Source: an uncultured Ruminococcus sp.
GTDB taxonomy: Bacteria; Bacillota; Clostridia; Lachnospirales; Lachnospiraceae
DNA length: 64,000 bases
Direction: 5' to 3'
Assembly (NCBI GenBank): GCA_946494335.1
Contig: CAMMBV010000012.1
Coordinates: 1 to 64,000, forward strand
Under the pieces are notes generated by a model. That model was not told where the DNA came from, made no database searches, and saw only the letters and a list, made by a program, of their open reading frames with translations. Within the stretch, counting starts at the first letter, position 1; each line of letters begins with the position of its first letter. A program made the translations under genes and the position numbers. This document shows positions 1 through 8,163 of this stretch, piece after piece.

Positions 1-143
1 TCGTCGGCTCCGGCTCCTCTGTCACTTCCGGTGTTGTCTCCGGCTCTTTCGTCGGCTCCGGTTCCATTGTCACTTCCGGTGTTGTCTCCGGCTCCTTCGT
101 CGGCTCCGGTTCCTTTGTCACTTCCGGCGTCGGTTCTTCTTTC
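1..143 (-). repeat. 48-bp in-frame tandem repeat encoding a Pro/Glu/Thr linker
   Basis: The block TCGTCGGCTCCGG recurs at about 1, 49 and 97, giving a period of 48 bases. It encodes 16-residue units rich in Pro, Glu and Thr on the minus strand. Copies differ only at a few bases (for example KEP, MEP, EEP variants). The array runs off the left edge, so the copy number is unknown. Confidence 0.9.
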
Positions 144-574
144 TCTTTTCCGCCGATCGAACCGCTGCCGCTGATATCTCCTGAGCCAAGAGAAATATTT
201 TTCAAAGTTAAGGTTCCGGAAATATTTACGATGGCTCCGGAAAAACCGGGCGCCCGCTTCAAAGATACCCCGCCCGGCAAAGACCAAGAAGTGTCACCCG
301 ATGTATATACTGTCCCGCAGACCAGAATCTCTCCCGAACTGCCCGCCAGTTCCTTTGCTCTTCCAAAAGACTGCACCGCACTGTCTGGACTGCTTCCGTC
401 AGCGGAATCATTTCCGCCCGATCCATTCAGGTATACGGAAGTTCCTCCCGCCTGTGCCGGTGAAGGCCACTGAATAGACACTGTGGCAAACACCATGGCC
501 AGTATCAGAACAAAACTGATTGTCTTCCACAATCTGTGACTTCTGTATTCACTGTTTCTGTCAAAACCTTTCAT
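1..574 (-). CDS. Secreted surface protein with Pro/Glu/Thr repeats (N-terminal part, cut by window edge)
   Basis: The frame opens with ATG at 574, after a GGGAG ribosome binding site, and stays open through base 1, so about 191 N-terminal residues are visible and the rest lies outside. A basic start and a hydrophobic stretch (about residues 17-34) ending in PAQA form a signal peptide with likely cleavage near residue 42. Residues 46-140 contain VYLNGSGGNDSADGSSPDSA and short repeating strands, the usual opening of a right-handed parallel beta-helix surface domain. From about residue 145 the chain becomes a repeat with the 16-residue unit EPEPTKEPETTPEVTM, typical of a wall-spanning linker. 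It is probably an exported adhesin-like or carbohydrate-binding protein; no catalytic domain is visible. A TATAAT stands about 55 bases upstream without a convincing -35. Confidence 0.8.
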   Translation of the reverse strand, partial: MKGFDRNSEYRSHRLWKTISFVLILAMVFATVSIQWPSPAQAGGTSVYLNGSGGNDSADGSSPDSAVQSFGRAKELAGSSGEILVCGTVYTSGDTSWSLPGGVSLKRAPGFSGAIVNISGTLTLKNISLGSGDISGSGSIGGKEKEEPTPEVTKEPEPTKEPETTPEVTMEPEPTKEPETTPEVTEEPEPT

Positions 575-691
575 AAAAAAACTCCCATCTATTGCAAGTG
601 AATGCTCCACTTCTGATTCCGGAAGTATTATATCATAACTCCTCTTTTTTCGACACCCCCTAAAACCCGTTTTTTGTTTTTTTTTATAAAC

Positions 692-1297
692 CTATCCATT
701 CTTTCTTATTTCTTCCAGAATTTCATGAAACTGAAGACCGCAGCGTTCTATCTCACCCGTCACCTGACGGATTCCCTCCCGGGTACGAAACCAGTTATGC
801 CTGTTTACTCCCGTGTCCGCCGGACATATGATAATTTCCGTCTCCGGGAATGCCAGCTGATAATACAGCTGACACCTCCTGGCATGAAAAGCCTTGCAGC
901 AGACAATGGCTTTTTCCACCCTGATTTTCTGTTCTTTTACAACTTCGGCGCACAAAAGCGCATTCTCATACGTAAAAGTGGCCTTATCTTCCCGCAGGAC
1001 TGCCTCTTTGGGCACTCCGTTTTTTTGAAGCACCGCCGCCAGAAATTCCCATTCGGTTTCATATGCACCGCCGTATTTCTCCTCTTTTGCCATAACTCCT
1101 TCAAATCCCCGGTGCAGCTTACTGTATTTTCCGGAGGGCAGCACAAAAGGAGCACAGCCCCTTTTATAAAGCTCTGCCGCCTTTTCTGCCATCTGAGGAT
1201 ACCCGCTGCCGGGAATCATGATAATATCTGCCTTTTGCGGTTCCTGTTCCACAAACACAAGGCTGGAAAACAGGTCCAGAAATTTTTCATTTGTCAT
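692..1297 (-). CDS. YdcF/SanA family protein (DUF218)
   Basis: The protein has about 201 residues and matches the DUF218/YdcF fold: an early PGSG segment after ADIIMI, a central ATFTYENA segment resembling the conserved T-x-E-N of the family, and a late CCKAFHARR segment. Family members are mostly of unknown biochemistry; some affect envelope integrity (SanA, ElyC). No signal peptide is evident. The ATG at 1297 is preferred because GGAG stands six bases before it. An in-frame ATG at 1309 directly abuts the stop of the upstream amidase gene but has no ribosome binding site. The two genes are therefore one transcription unit and probably translationally coupled. Confidence 0.8.
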   Translation of the reverse strand: MTNEKFLDLFSSLVFVEQEPQKADIIMIPGSGYPQMAEKAAELYKRGCAPFVLPSGKYSKLHRGFEGVMAKEEKYGGAYETEWEFLAAVLQKNGVPKEAVLREDKATFTYENALLCAEVVKEQKIRVEKAIVCCKAFHARRCQLYYQLAFPETEIIICPADTGVNRHNWFRTREGIRQVTGEIERCGLQFHEILEEIRKNG

Positions 1298-1309
1298 TTT
1301 TTTCTCCAT

Positions 1310-2074
1310 TCATGTTACAATCAGCGTACTGTATCCGTCCGTCCTCAGCTTTCGTTCCATGGTAATGGCGTTTCCCAGCTGGCGGTAAGCGCCCACCTGT
1401 ACTTTATACAGCCCATTGTCGCTGAGAATAAAGGCCGGATACCCTTTTTCCATCAGCTCATACAACAGATTATCCGCATTCTGCCGAACGCGGTATGCTC
1501 CCACCTGCACCCGGTAATATGTGGGAGTTTCCGTCACGCTCTCCTGATCCAGTGTTCCCATAATCGCTCCGGCTATTGCCTGGGCAATCTCCTGGAATTT
1601 GCTGTCAAAGAGTTCATTGTCCGCATCACTGTTGATAAAACCGGCCTCCACCAGCACCGCCGGCATTCTGGTCCTCCGAAGCACAACCAGACCCGGCCGC
1701 TCTTTTACGCCCAGGTTTTTGAATCCCACCTCTTCCAGTGCAGCGTTGATATTTTCCGCCATCTCAAGTTTGATTCCTGACTTATCATAAATCAGGCTTT
1801 CCACACCGGAATACTGATTGGGACGCGGACTGGAATTGCGGTGTATGGAAATAAAAAAATCAGCACCGGACTGATTGGCAATCTGCGCTTTTTCAAAGGG
1901 AGTCTGGTAGACGTCTGTCGTCCTGGTGTACACTACGTCAAAACCATTATTCTCCAGTATCTTTCCTATCTCCAGAACCAGATTCAGCGTGTCGTCCTTT
2001 TCATTCCTTCCCTGATAGACTGCGCCCGGGTCTTCCCCTCCATGGCCGGCATCCAGAACAATTTTATAAGGCAT
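1310..2074 (-). CDS. N-acetylmuramoyl-L-alanine amidase (Amidase_3) with C-terminal SPOR domain
   Basis: This zinc amidase cleaves the bond between N-acetylmuramate and L-alanine in peptidoglycan. The N-terminal 175 residues carry the Amidase_3 signatures: LDAGHGGEDPGA (first His), the following Glu in RNEKDD, SIHRNSS (second His) and VLVEAGFINS (catalytic Glu). The last 75 residues contain two strands beginning YYRVQVGAY and LYKVQVGAY, the hallmark of a SPOR domain, which binds denuded glycan strands. The ATG at 2074 is chosen because GAGGTG stands at the right distance; an upstream in-frame ATG at 2125 lacks one. No export signal is visible from this start, as in other spore-former amidases of this type. 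It is followed without a gap by the YdcF gene. Confidence 0.9.
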   Translation of the reverse strand: MPYKIVLDAGHGGEDPGAVYQGRNEKDDTLNLVLEIGKILENNGFDVVYTRTTDVYQTPFEKAQIANQSGADFFISIHRNSSPRPNQYSGVESLIYDKSGIKLEMAENINAALEEVGFKNLGVKERPGLVVLRRTRMPAVLVEAGFINSDADNELFDSKFQEIAQAIAGAIMGTLDQESVTETPTYYRVQVGAYRVRQNADNLLYELMEKGYPAFILSDNGLYKVQVGAYRQLGNAITMERKLRTDGYSTLIVT

Positions 2075-2185
2075 AAAGACACCTCTATAATATCCTTTGC
2101 CTTTAAAATATGCAGTTTTTTCCAAACCTGTGTATATTTCTTCTGCAAGCCAGGCATCCTATATCCGTAAAGGAGGTGCTTTCAT

Positions 2186-2347
2186 ATGCAGGAATATACA
2201 CAAAAAAGCGACAGCTGCAAAAAGCAAGCGGAATATGCTGATATTTCCGAAGCCTGCCGCCGTCATCTGACCGAATTTGAACAGAAGCTGGAGGAACAGG
2301 GCTACCACAATATCGCCCTTGTGGCCTATCAGATGAAGCAGTCCTGA
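2186..2347 (+). CDS. Small 53-residue hypothetical protein
   Basis: A 53-codon frame starts with ATG at 2186, six bases after AAAGGAGGTGC, a near-perfect ribosome binding site, and ends at TGA 2345-2347, right before an intrinsic terminator. The product starts MQEYTQKSDSCKKQAEYA and is hydrophilic, charged and probably helical, with two cysteines (residues 11 and 24) and no signal or membrane segment. I do not recognise the family. The ribosome binding site, codon pattern and terminator make a real gene likely. It is divergent from the amidase gene, and the 111 bases between the two starts must hold both promoters. Confidence 0.7.
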   Translation: MQEYTQKSDSCKKQAEYADISEACRRHLTEFEQKLEEQGYHNIALVAYQMKQS

Positions 2348-2352
2348 CTGTC

Positions 2353-2398
2353 AAAAACCGCCGGAATCCAGTAAAGTGTGATCTCCGGCGGTTTTCTT
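2353..2398 (+). terminator. Intrinsic terminator after the 53-residue gene
   Basis: Arms AAAACCGCCGGA (2354-2365) and TCCGGCGGTTTT (2384-2395) are perfectly complementary over 12 bp and are followed by TTTTCTTTC. Confidence 0.85.
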
Positions 2399-2414
2399 TC
2401 CGCCCGAAATCTGG

Positions 2415-2420
2415 TATGAT
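2415..2420 (+). promoter_or_regulatory. Possible extended -10 promoter for the ABC-ATPase gene
   Basis: TGGTATGAT contains an extended -10 (TGn then TATGAT) 49 bases before the TTG start at 2469. No good -35 is visible, so this is only a candidate. Confidence 0.35.
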
Positions 2421-2468
2421 GGTGCCAGGATCTTACGATCACATTACAGAATAAGGTGGTAATTTATA

Positions 2469-4169
2469 TTGAAAACAGCACAGGATTTAAAAGAACATCT
2501 TCTTTCCATCAACAGACGAAGCTACCCTGCCTACAAGGATACCAAAGGCAGCTACCGCTTTGGCAGCTACATTTTAAACATCGATCATGTACAGGGCGAC
2601 CCTTTTGCGTCTCCTTCCCGAATCAGTCTTTTCGTTCCCGGACAGAAGGCAGGATTTCCCTCCTCCCTTTTTGATACCCCTCACAAACAGACTGCACTGG
2701 AAGACTATCTGATCCGTCTGTTTGGAAAAGAAATGGAAAAATACCAGTCCAAGGCAAAGGGTTCCGGAAAAAGCGGACTTATGTCCATCAGCCGGCCCGG
2801 GCAGGAAATTTTAAAAAGAACGGCCTGCTGCATTTCTCCTGACGACGGCAGCATCACCCTTCGGCTGTCGGTGGGCTTTCCCGCCAACGGACGCACCATT
2901 AATTCCGGAGAACTGATTAAAATACTGTTTGACTTTCTCCCCGCCTGTGTGGAGAAAACTCTGTTTTACCGGTCTTTAAACCCGGCCGCCGTCCAAAGCA
3001 CAGCCGATCTTGCCGAGGATCAGCAGTTCATCCGTGAACAGCTGAAAAAATACGGACTGGTATCTTTCGTTGCCAACGGGTCCATACTTCCCCGGGAAAG
3101 CGGTGTATCTTCCCGCCCCATGAAAGGAGCCGTCCCTTTTCGTTCCCCGGCCTCCATGGAAGTGACCTTTGATCTTCCTCATCACGGGAAGCTTTCCGGC
3201 ATGGGAATCAAAAAAGGAATCTGCCTGATCATCGGCGGCGGATACCACGGAAAATCCACACTTTTGAAAGCGCTGGAGCTGGGCGTCTATAATCATATAA
3301 AGGGTGACGGCCGGGAATTTGTCATCACCGATGAAACCGCTGTGAAAATCCGTGCGGAGGACGGACGCAGCATCCGCGGCACCGATATCTCCATGTTCAT
3401 CAACAATCTTCCCGGGGGTCGAAATACCCGGAATTTTCAGACAGAGGACGCCAGCGGCAGCACGTCACAGGCAGCCAATGTGGTGGAGGCCATCGAGTCC
3501 GGTACCTCTTTGCTTCTCATAGATGAGGATACCTGCGCTACCAATTTTATGATCCGCGACGAACTGATGCAAAGAGTGGTACACCGGGACAAGGAGCCCA
3601 TCACACCCTTCATCGAACGTGTCCGTACCCTGTATGAAACCTGCGGGATTTCCTCCGTCATTGTGGCGGGAAGTTCCGGGGCCTACTTCCATATCGCCGA
3701 CCAGATTGTGCAGATGGACTGCTACGTGCCCTCTGACATCACCGGCCCTGCCAAAAAGGAAGCCCGGGATTTTCCTCTGAACTCCCGGCCGGCGCCGATG
3801 CCCGCTCTTCCTGATTTCAACCGCAGACCTGCCGGCGGAGCATTAAAATCTCAGGATCGGATTAAGATGAAAACCCTCGGAAAAGACGCGTTTTCCATCA
3901 ACCGGGATACAATAGATCTGCGGTACGTGGAACAGCTGGCTGACAGCGAACAGACTGCAGCGCTTTCCTACTATCTGCGCTACGCCATGCTGTATGTCTG
4001 TGACGGCAAGAAGAATCTTGGCGAAGTAATCGAAACACTTTTGAAACTGACCGGTGAAAAAGGTCTGACGGCGCTGGGTGGAAACTCAAAATTAAATACT
4101 GATCTGGCTGCGCCCCGTCCCCAGGAGATTTTCGCCTGTTTCAACCGCTGCCGCACGCTGAAAATGTAA
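2469..4169 (+). CDS. Predicted ABC-class ATPase (PF09818 type)
   Basis: The 566-residue product matches the stand-alone ABC-class ATPase family, soluble proteins without a transporter partner whose role is not established. A P-loop GGGYHGKSTLLKALE lies near residue 260. It is followed by a long conserved block with DETAVKIRAEDGR and ISMFINNLPGGR, a signature-like ASGSTSQAANVVEAIE, and a Walker-B-like LLLIDEDTCATNFMIRD near residue 355. The start is TTG at 2469, preceded by AAGGTGG. The gene stands alone between two terminators. No membrane segment is present. Its length is normal for the family. Confidence 0.85.
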   Translation: MKTAQDLKEHLLSINRRSYPAYKDTKGSYRFGSYILNIDHVQGDPFASPSRISLFVPGQKAGFPSSLFDTPHKQTALEDYLIRLFGKEMEKYQSKAKGSGKSGLMSISRPGQEILKRTACCISPDDGSITLRLSVGFPANGRTINSGELIKILFDFLPACVEKTLFYRSLNPAAVQSTADLAEDQQFIREQLKKYGLVSFVANGSILPRESGVSSRPMKGAVPFRSPASMEVTFDLPHHGKLSGMGIKKGICLIIGGGYHGKSTLLKALELGVYNHIKGDGREFVITDETAVKIRAEDGRSIRGTDISMFINNLPGGRNTRNFQTEDASGSTSQAANVVEAIESGTSLLLIDEDTCATNFMIRDELMQRVVHRDKEPITPFIERVRTLYETCGISSVIVAGSSGAYFHIADQIVQMDCYVPSDITGPAKKEARDFPLNSRPAPMPALPDFNRRPAGGALKSQDRIKMKTLGKDAFSINRDTIDLRYVEQLADSEQTAALSYYLRYAMLYVCDGKKNLGEVIETLLKLTGEKGLTALGGNSKLNTDLAAPRPQEIFACFNRCRTLKM

Positions 4170-4171
4170 AA

Positions 4172-4208
4172 AAAAAGGTCTGAGGAATCTACATCTCAGA
4201 CCTTTTCA
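4172..4208. terminator. Bidirectional terminator between convergent genes
   Basis: AAAAGGTCTGAG (about 4173-4184) and CTCAGACCTTTT (4195-4206) form a 12-bp stem with A-runs on one side and T-runs on the other, serving both the plus-strand ATPase gene and the minus-strand surface protein gene. Confidence 0.9.
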
Positions 4209-4213
4209 TTTTA

Positions 4214-4855
4214 CTATGCTCTTTTTCTACTGCGAATTACTGCTGTGCCCATACCCAGGAGTGCTACAGCTGCAACTGCAACTGTCATCATCAAAACAGA
4301 GCTTTCACCTGTCTTCGGTGAATTTACTGAAGTATTGTTTCCTGAAGTATTGCTTTCTGAAGCAGTCGCTCCGCCTGCTGCTGAATTACCATCCACGACA
4401 AAGGCTACTGGTGAGAGAGAATTAAATGTAGCAGTAACTGTACCGTTTCCTGCTTTGGATTCCACAACTTCCCATGCCTTTGCAGCTGTATCGTAGTGCA
4501 GAACCGCTACTTTTGAATCCGCCTTTACGCCAGTCACATTAAAGGAAATGGTAACCGGAAATACTGTACCATCCGGAACTGTAACATCCTTAACATCTAC
4601 TACCTGCATCCCATCAACGAAAGCACTTCCGAGAAGTTCTTTTACCTTGTCGATGTTTTTAATCTCGTCCACTGCTGACTGATATTCGGCCGGAACAGAA
4701 CCGACTTTCACATCTACAGCATTACGATCTGCATCGGTTGCAGATGAAACCCCCGCTGCAACTCCGCTAACCTGTGGGCTTGGCTGAGCAAATACTGCTA
4801 CTGTCATGGATAAACTGAGAACAGCAGCGCACAATACTGACACCATTTTTTTCAT
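4214..4855 (-). CDS. Small sortase-anchored surface protein
   Basis: The 213-residue product has a signal peptide (MKKMVSVLCAAVLSLSMTVA, cleavage near FAQ, about residue 24), a single beta-rich domain of about 130 residues, a Ser/Asn/Thr-rich linker and a C-terminal sorting signal. The sorting signal consists of NSPKTGE, a hydrophobic helix and a final RSRKRA. SPKTG is a variant of LPXTG of the kind used by non-class-A sortases of Clostridia. A class B-like sortase gene lies two genes upstream, so this is its most likely local substrate. The ATG follows AGGAGG by nine bases. The gene has its own strong promoter inside the end of the LCP gene, so it can be made in excess over the operon. The function of the exposed domain is unknown. 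Confidence 0.85.
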   Translation of the reverse strand: MKKMVSVLCAAVLSLSMTVAVFAQPSPQVSGVAAGVSSATDADRNAVDVKVGSVPAEYQSAVDEIKNIDKVKELLGSAFVDGMQVVDVKDVTVPDGTVFPVTISFNVTGVKADSKVAVLHYDTAAKAWEVVESKAGNGTVTATFNSLSPVAFVVDGNSAAGGATASESNTSGNNTSVNSPKTGESSVLMMTVAVAAVALLGMGTAVIRSRKRA

Positions 4856-4911
4856 TTTTCTTGTCCTCCTGGTTCACATTTTAAAGTTTATTTAAGAATC
4901 AATCCGATTGT

Positions 4912-4940
4912 ATTATACCACTAGTTTTCTTGTTTGTAAA
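4912..4940 (-). promoter_or_regulatory. Sigma-A-type promoter for the small surface protein
   Basis: On the minus strand TTTACA (4935-4940), a 17-bp spacer and TATAAT (4912-4917) lie 56 bases upstream of the ATG at 4855. The promoter overlaps the last codons of the LCP gene. Confidence 0.8.
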
Positions 4941-5922
4941 ACATTTTCAGCAAAATCTGCATTAGTTTCTGGTCATCTACGTAAAATTCTTCGTTTTTCG
5001 CTCCGGCTCTGGTTTCTCCCGGAACGTACACGGTTTCCTCGGGCATGAACTGATAGTTCGCAAAGCTGTCAAGCTGACGTCCGTCCATATCCGTAACCAT
5101 ATAAGGCTTCAGATAAGAAGAAAATCGTTCATAATAATTCCCCTCGCTATTTACCGCATTTTTCAATGCAGAAAACAGCGCCGTGATATACTGAACCTGC
5201 CGTTCCATCCTCTCATTGTTGCTGCCCATCTGGTTAGTATCACGATACCGTACGTATCTCTCCGCTTGCTCTCCGGTTAAAGTTATTTCCGAACCCTGCA
5301 CAAAGGCCGGGTCTATCTCTGTATAATCCTGGGGGATGGTAATTTTGACACCTCCCACCGCGTCATTGAGACTGCTTATGGCACTTATATTCAAAGACAG
5401 GTACGCATCTATGGGAATGTCATGCAGCAGTTCTCCCACGGTTTTTTCCATGGCCCAACAACTGCTCTTTTCGCCGTTTCCATAGGCGTACTGTGCGGCA
5501 AGCTGCGCGGTTACCGTTGTATAATAATTTCCCGAAGCATCATAAATATCCACATCCGTCATGGAATCTCTGGAGATCTGAAGAACTTTTCCGGTCTGCG
5601 TTTCTTCATCCAGGGACAGAAGCATAATGCAGTCTGCTTGTCCCGCTGTACCAGGCGTCTCCTGCAGTGTAACCTCCTGTTCCTTATCAATACCCAGAAA
5701 CAGAATATTCGTCAATTTGTCATTGTATACATAAGTCTGTCCTTCATAGGTCACTTCATCTCGTGTGTTGGTCTGCGCCGGAACCTCGGCAGCCTCCTTT
5801 TGAATCTCCAACAATTCCTGATTTCGGCCTGCCAGCAGTCTGCCTGCGGTCACACCCAATATCAGAATTGCCGCCGCCGCTAAGGCTAAAACCATGGAAA
5901 AAATCGCTTTTTTACTTTTCAT
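4921..5922 (-). CDS. LytR-CpsA-Psr (LCP) family glycopolymer transferase
   Basis: LCP proteins are membrane-anchored phosphotransferases that attach teichoic acid or capsule-type polymers from lipid carriers to peptidoglycan. The 333-residue product has one N-terminal membrane helix (residues 8-30) and an extracellular LCP domain with NILFLGIDK, LQISRDSMTDVDIYD (conserved Arg and Asp) and the arginine-rich RYVRYRDTNQMGSNNERMER that binds the pyrophosphate head. The start overlaps the end of the sortase gene by 11 bases. The neighbours (Wzz-like protein, BY-kinase, phosphatase) fit a role in coupling an exported polymer to the wall. Confidence 0.88.
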   Translation of the reverse strand: MKSKKAIFSMVLALAAAAILILGVTAGRLLAGRNQELLEIQKEAAEVPAQTNTRDEVTYEGQTYVYNDKLTNILFLGIDKEQEVTLQETPGTAGQADCIMLLSLDEETQTGKVLQISRDSMTDVDIYDASGNYYTTVTAQLAAQYAYGNGEKSSCWAMEKTVGELLHDIPIDAYLSLNISAISSLNDAVGGVKITIPQDYTEIDPAFVQGSEITLTGEQAERYVRYRDTNQMGSNNERMERQVQYITALFSALKNAVNSEGNYYERFSSYLKPYMVTDMDGRQLDSFANYQFMPEETVYVPGETRAGAKNEEFYVDDQKLMQILLKMFYKQEN

Positions 5923-6715
5923 CTGTCAGTACCGCCTCCACCAAAAAACGTTGATCATTGTTTCCGTTGCAGGTTGAAAGTATTATAATGCGGTCTTCTC
6001 CCGTCACCTGCACTTCCTCGTTCCTGCATCCGGAAAGTCTGTCCTGCGAATCCAGAAAGGATTGTATCTGTATTTTATCATTACAGTCATACGAATGGAG
6101 GATATGACGGTTGTCATAAGTCACCGCAGCAAATACCCGGTATGTGTACTGATGCTCCGGCGTATAAATTATCAGTTGGGAATGCTCTTTCATATATGCT
6201 TTGTCCGTGTACGCATCAAGTCCGCCGAACATGCTGCCGTCTCTCATATTATGTCCGTAAATCACCGTAAGCCCGTCTGTAAAGTCTTTCCGGTTTAAGT
6301 TCTCCGTGTAAATGGAACCCGGCAGCCCTTCCGCACCTTCCACCGTATGATTCAGGTAATATCCGTCATCTGTCCCGCTTTGTACTACAGGATAATCCAC
6401 CTGCGTCCCCGGTATCCGAATCCAGCCGTAAATATCCGGGTTCTTAGTCTGCAGTGCCACAAAATCCACGGGTATATCCGCTGTCGACTCAGACTCAGGC
6501 TCAGATTTCTCTTCAATCTCCTCTACGGGATCCGGCTGCGGCTCTTCCTTCTGCTCTTTCACAAACTGAGTCTCTTCTTTTACCGCTTCTTCAGACAGTT
6601 TTTCATATGCCTTTTCGTTTTGTTTCACTGACACATAATATGTAATTCCAAAAGCCGCCGCTCCCAGAAAAACGGCCATACTTACAAAAAATATGATCTT
6701 ATCTCTCTTCTTCAT
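5912..6715 (-). CDS. srtB: Class B-type sortase
   Basis: This membrane transpeptidase cleaves sorting signals and joins proteins to peptidoglycan. The 267-residue product has an N-terminal membrane helix (about residues 7-28), an acidic Glu/Pro-rich stretch (residues 40-80) and the sortase barrel. Catalytic residues are visible: His in VIYGHNMRDGSMF, Cys in ILSTCNGNNDQRF and Arg in the same segment. The insertion between His and Cys and the STCNG context fit class B rather than class A. The gene overlaps its neighbours on both sides (4 and 11 bases). The SPKTG protein downstream and the VKTGD protein at 44.7-50.0 kb are candidate substrates. Confidence 0.88.
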   Translation of the reverse strand: MKKRDKIIFFVSMAVFLGAAAFGITYYVSVKQNEKAYEKLSEEAVKEETQFVKEQKEEPQPDPVEEIEEKSEPESESTADIPVDFVALQTKNPDIYGWIRIPGTQVDYPVVQSGTDDGYYLNHTVEGAEGLPGSIYTENLNRKDFTDGLTVIYGHNMRDGSMFGGLDAYTDKAYMKEHSQLIIYTPEHQYTYRVFAAVTYDNRHILHSYDCNDKIQIQSFLDSQDRLSGCRNEEVQVTGEDRIIILSTCNGNNDQRFLVEAVLTDEK

Positions 6716-7443
6716 CGCTTTTCTGCCTTTTTCTTTTCACTGCGTTTTTCGCTTTTCCTTAAGGGAATTACAGCCAGAGTATTCAGCCCCAGATATTTTT
6801 CTACTTCCTCCTGGTTTTTAATATTGTCATTTCTGATATATGCAATCACCAGATAAACGGCTACCAGAAGAATGCCTGCCAGTACACCCAGCAAAGTGTT
6901 TTTCTTCACACTCGGACTTACTGGTTCGTCTGCAGCTTCCGCCTCTTCCACTGTGGTGGGCGGATCAGATTTCATAATATATGCCATCTGATCTGCAGTC
7001 TCCGCAGCCACCGCATTGGCTACAATACAGGCTGTAGACGGATCCGGGTCCGTAGCTGTAATAACCAGGATACGGGTATCCGTTTCATTTGAAACGCTAA
7101 TCATATCCTCGATATCCTCACGACTCAGCGTCACCCCGTCTTCCTCCTGAATTCTTTCCACTGCCCCGTCAATTACCGGCTTGCTGGTAGCGATAACTTC
7201 AAAATCCGCTGTCAGCTCTGTACTAATCTGAAAATCAGCAAAGGATGTCACACTTGTCGTTTTTGACAAAATATACAGCATGGCCTTGGACTCATACTGC
7301 GGCGTTATCAGCACAACCGTGCCAATCAGCGCCAGCAGTCCGCAAATCACAGCAGCAATGACAAAGGCCCACCATTTCCTGAGCATTTCCTGCAGCAGAC
7401 TTGCCAGGTCAATCTCAATTTCTTCTTTTTCCAGTCTTTCCAT
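6712..7443 (-). CDS. Wzz-like chain-length determinant / BY-kinase activator
   Basis: The 243-residue product has a cytoplasmic start, a membrane helix near residues 26-52, an extracellular domain of about 120 residues and a second helix near residues 180-200, followed by a basic cytoplasmic tail. This is the layout of CapA/CpsC/YveK proteins, which set polymer length and activate the partner tyrosine kinase through the C-terminal tail. The extracellular part contains the family segment TPQYESKAMLYIL and a late TDTRILVITATDPDP. It directly follows the BY-kinase gene (36-base gap) and overlaps the sortase gene by four bases. Confidence 0.85.
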   Translation of the reverse strand: MERLEKEEIEIDLASLLQEMLRKWWAFVIAAVICGLLALIGTVVLITPQYESKAMLYILSKTTSVTSFADFQISTELTADFEVIATSKPVIDGAVERIQEEDGVTLSREDIEDMISVSNETDTRILVITATDPDPSTACIVANAVAAETADQMAYIMKSDPPTTVEEAEAADEPVSPSVKKNTLLGVLAGILLVAVYLVIAYIRNDNIKNQEEVEKYLGLNTLAVIPLRKSEKRSEKKKAEKR

Positions 7444-7479
7444 TTTTCCCTGCTCCTCTTTCTTTTTCTTACGTCCCTT

Positions 7480-8163
7480 TTAATACTCGCCATACTCGCC
7501 GTATTTACCGTATCTGCCATAATAGGTGCCTCGGTGCACGTCAACCTTGTTAAGAACCACTCCCAGAAGATTGCTGTTGGCAGTCTTCAGCTGTTCGGCA
7601 ACACTTTTTGCCTCAGCGCGGTAGGAAGCTCCCGCCGACAACACCAGAACAGTACCGTCCGCCACCTTCGCCACAACGGCGGCATCTATAACGTAACCCA
7701 GCGGAGGCGTATCGATCACAATATAATCAAACGTATTTTTCAACACCGGCATCAACTGTGAAAAACGCTCATTTCCCAGAAGCTCTGTCGGATTCGTCGG
7801 AAAAACACCAGACGGCATCACAAACAGATTTTTTTTGTTAGTGGAATAAATCACATCGCCTACGTTTTCCTGTCCGGACAGATAGTGACTTAGCCCTTTT
7901 ACAGACTCACGAATCGAAAGACGTCGCAAAAGCACGGACTTTCTAAGATCTGCATCCACCAGAAGCGTCCGTCTGCCACTCTCTGCAAAGGCCAGTGCCA
8001 AGTGATAGGAAACCGTTGTCTTTCCGTCTCCTGGTGAAACGCTGGTCATTGCAATCACTCTGTTTTCCAGCCCTGTAAATTCCAGATTAGTTCTCAGCGT
8101 CCGGTAAACCTCTTTTTCCTGCCTTGGAATCCGAATTTCCTCTTCTATCGTTATCTTATTCAT
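7480..8163 (-). CDS. CpsD/CapB-type bacterial tyrosine kinase (BY-kinase)
   Basis: This P-loop tyrosine autokinase controls export and polymerisation of surface polysaccharides. The 227-residue product shows Walker A SPGDGKTTVSY, Walker A' LLVDADLRKS and Walker B YIVIDTPPLG. Its C-terminal tyrosine cluster, GTYYGRYGKYGEYGEY, has six tyrosines for trans-autophosphorylation. The stand-alone kinase form is the Firmicutes arrangement, with the membrane activator encoded next door. The start overlaps the phosphatase gene by eight bases and follows GGAGGG. Confidence 0.92.
   Translation of the reverse strand: MNKITIEEEIRIPRQEKEVYRTLRTNLEFTGLENRVIAMTSVSPGDGKTTVSYHLALAFAESGRRTLLVDADLRKSVLLRRLSIRESVKGLSHYLSGQENVGDVIYSTNKKNLFVMPSGVFPTNPTELLGNERFSQLMPVLKNTFDYIVIDTPPLGYVIDAAVVAKVADGTVLVLSAGASYRAEAKSVAEQLKTANSNLLGVVLNKVDVHRGTYYGRYGKYGEYGEY

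Noticed and set aside
1..143. Possible CRISPR or intergenic satellite repeat
   Set aside because: The 48-bp units are directly adjacent without unique spacers, and stay in frame with a secreted protein.
674..1780. 368-codon open frame on the plus strand at 0.7-1.8 kb
   Set aside because: It spans the antisense of two recognised genes (YdcF and amidase) and has a composition typical of antisense translation.
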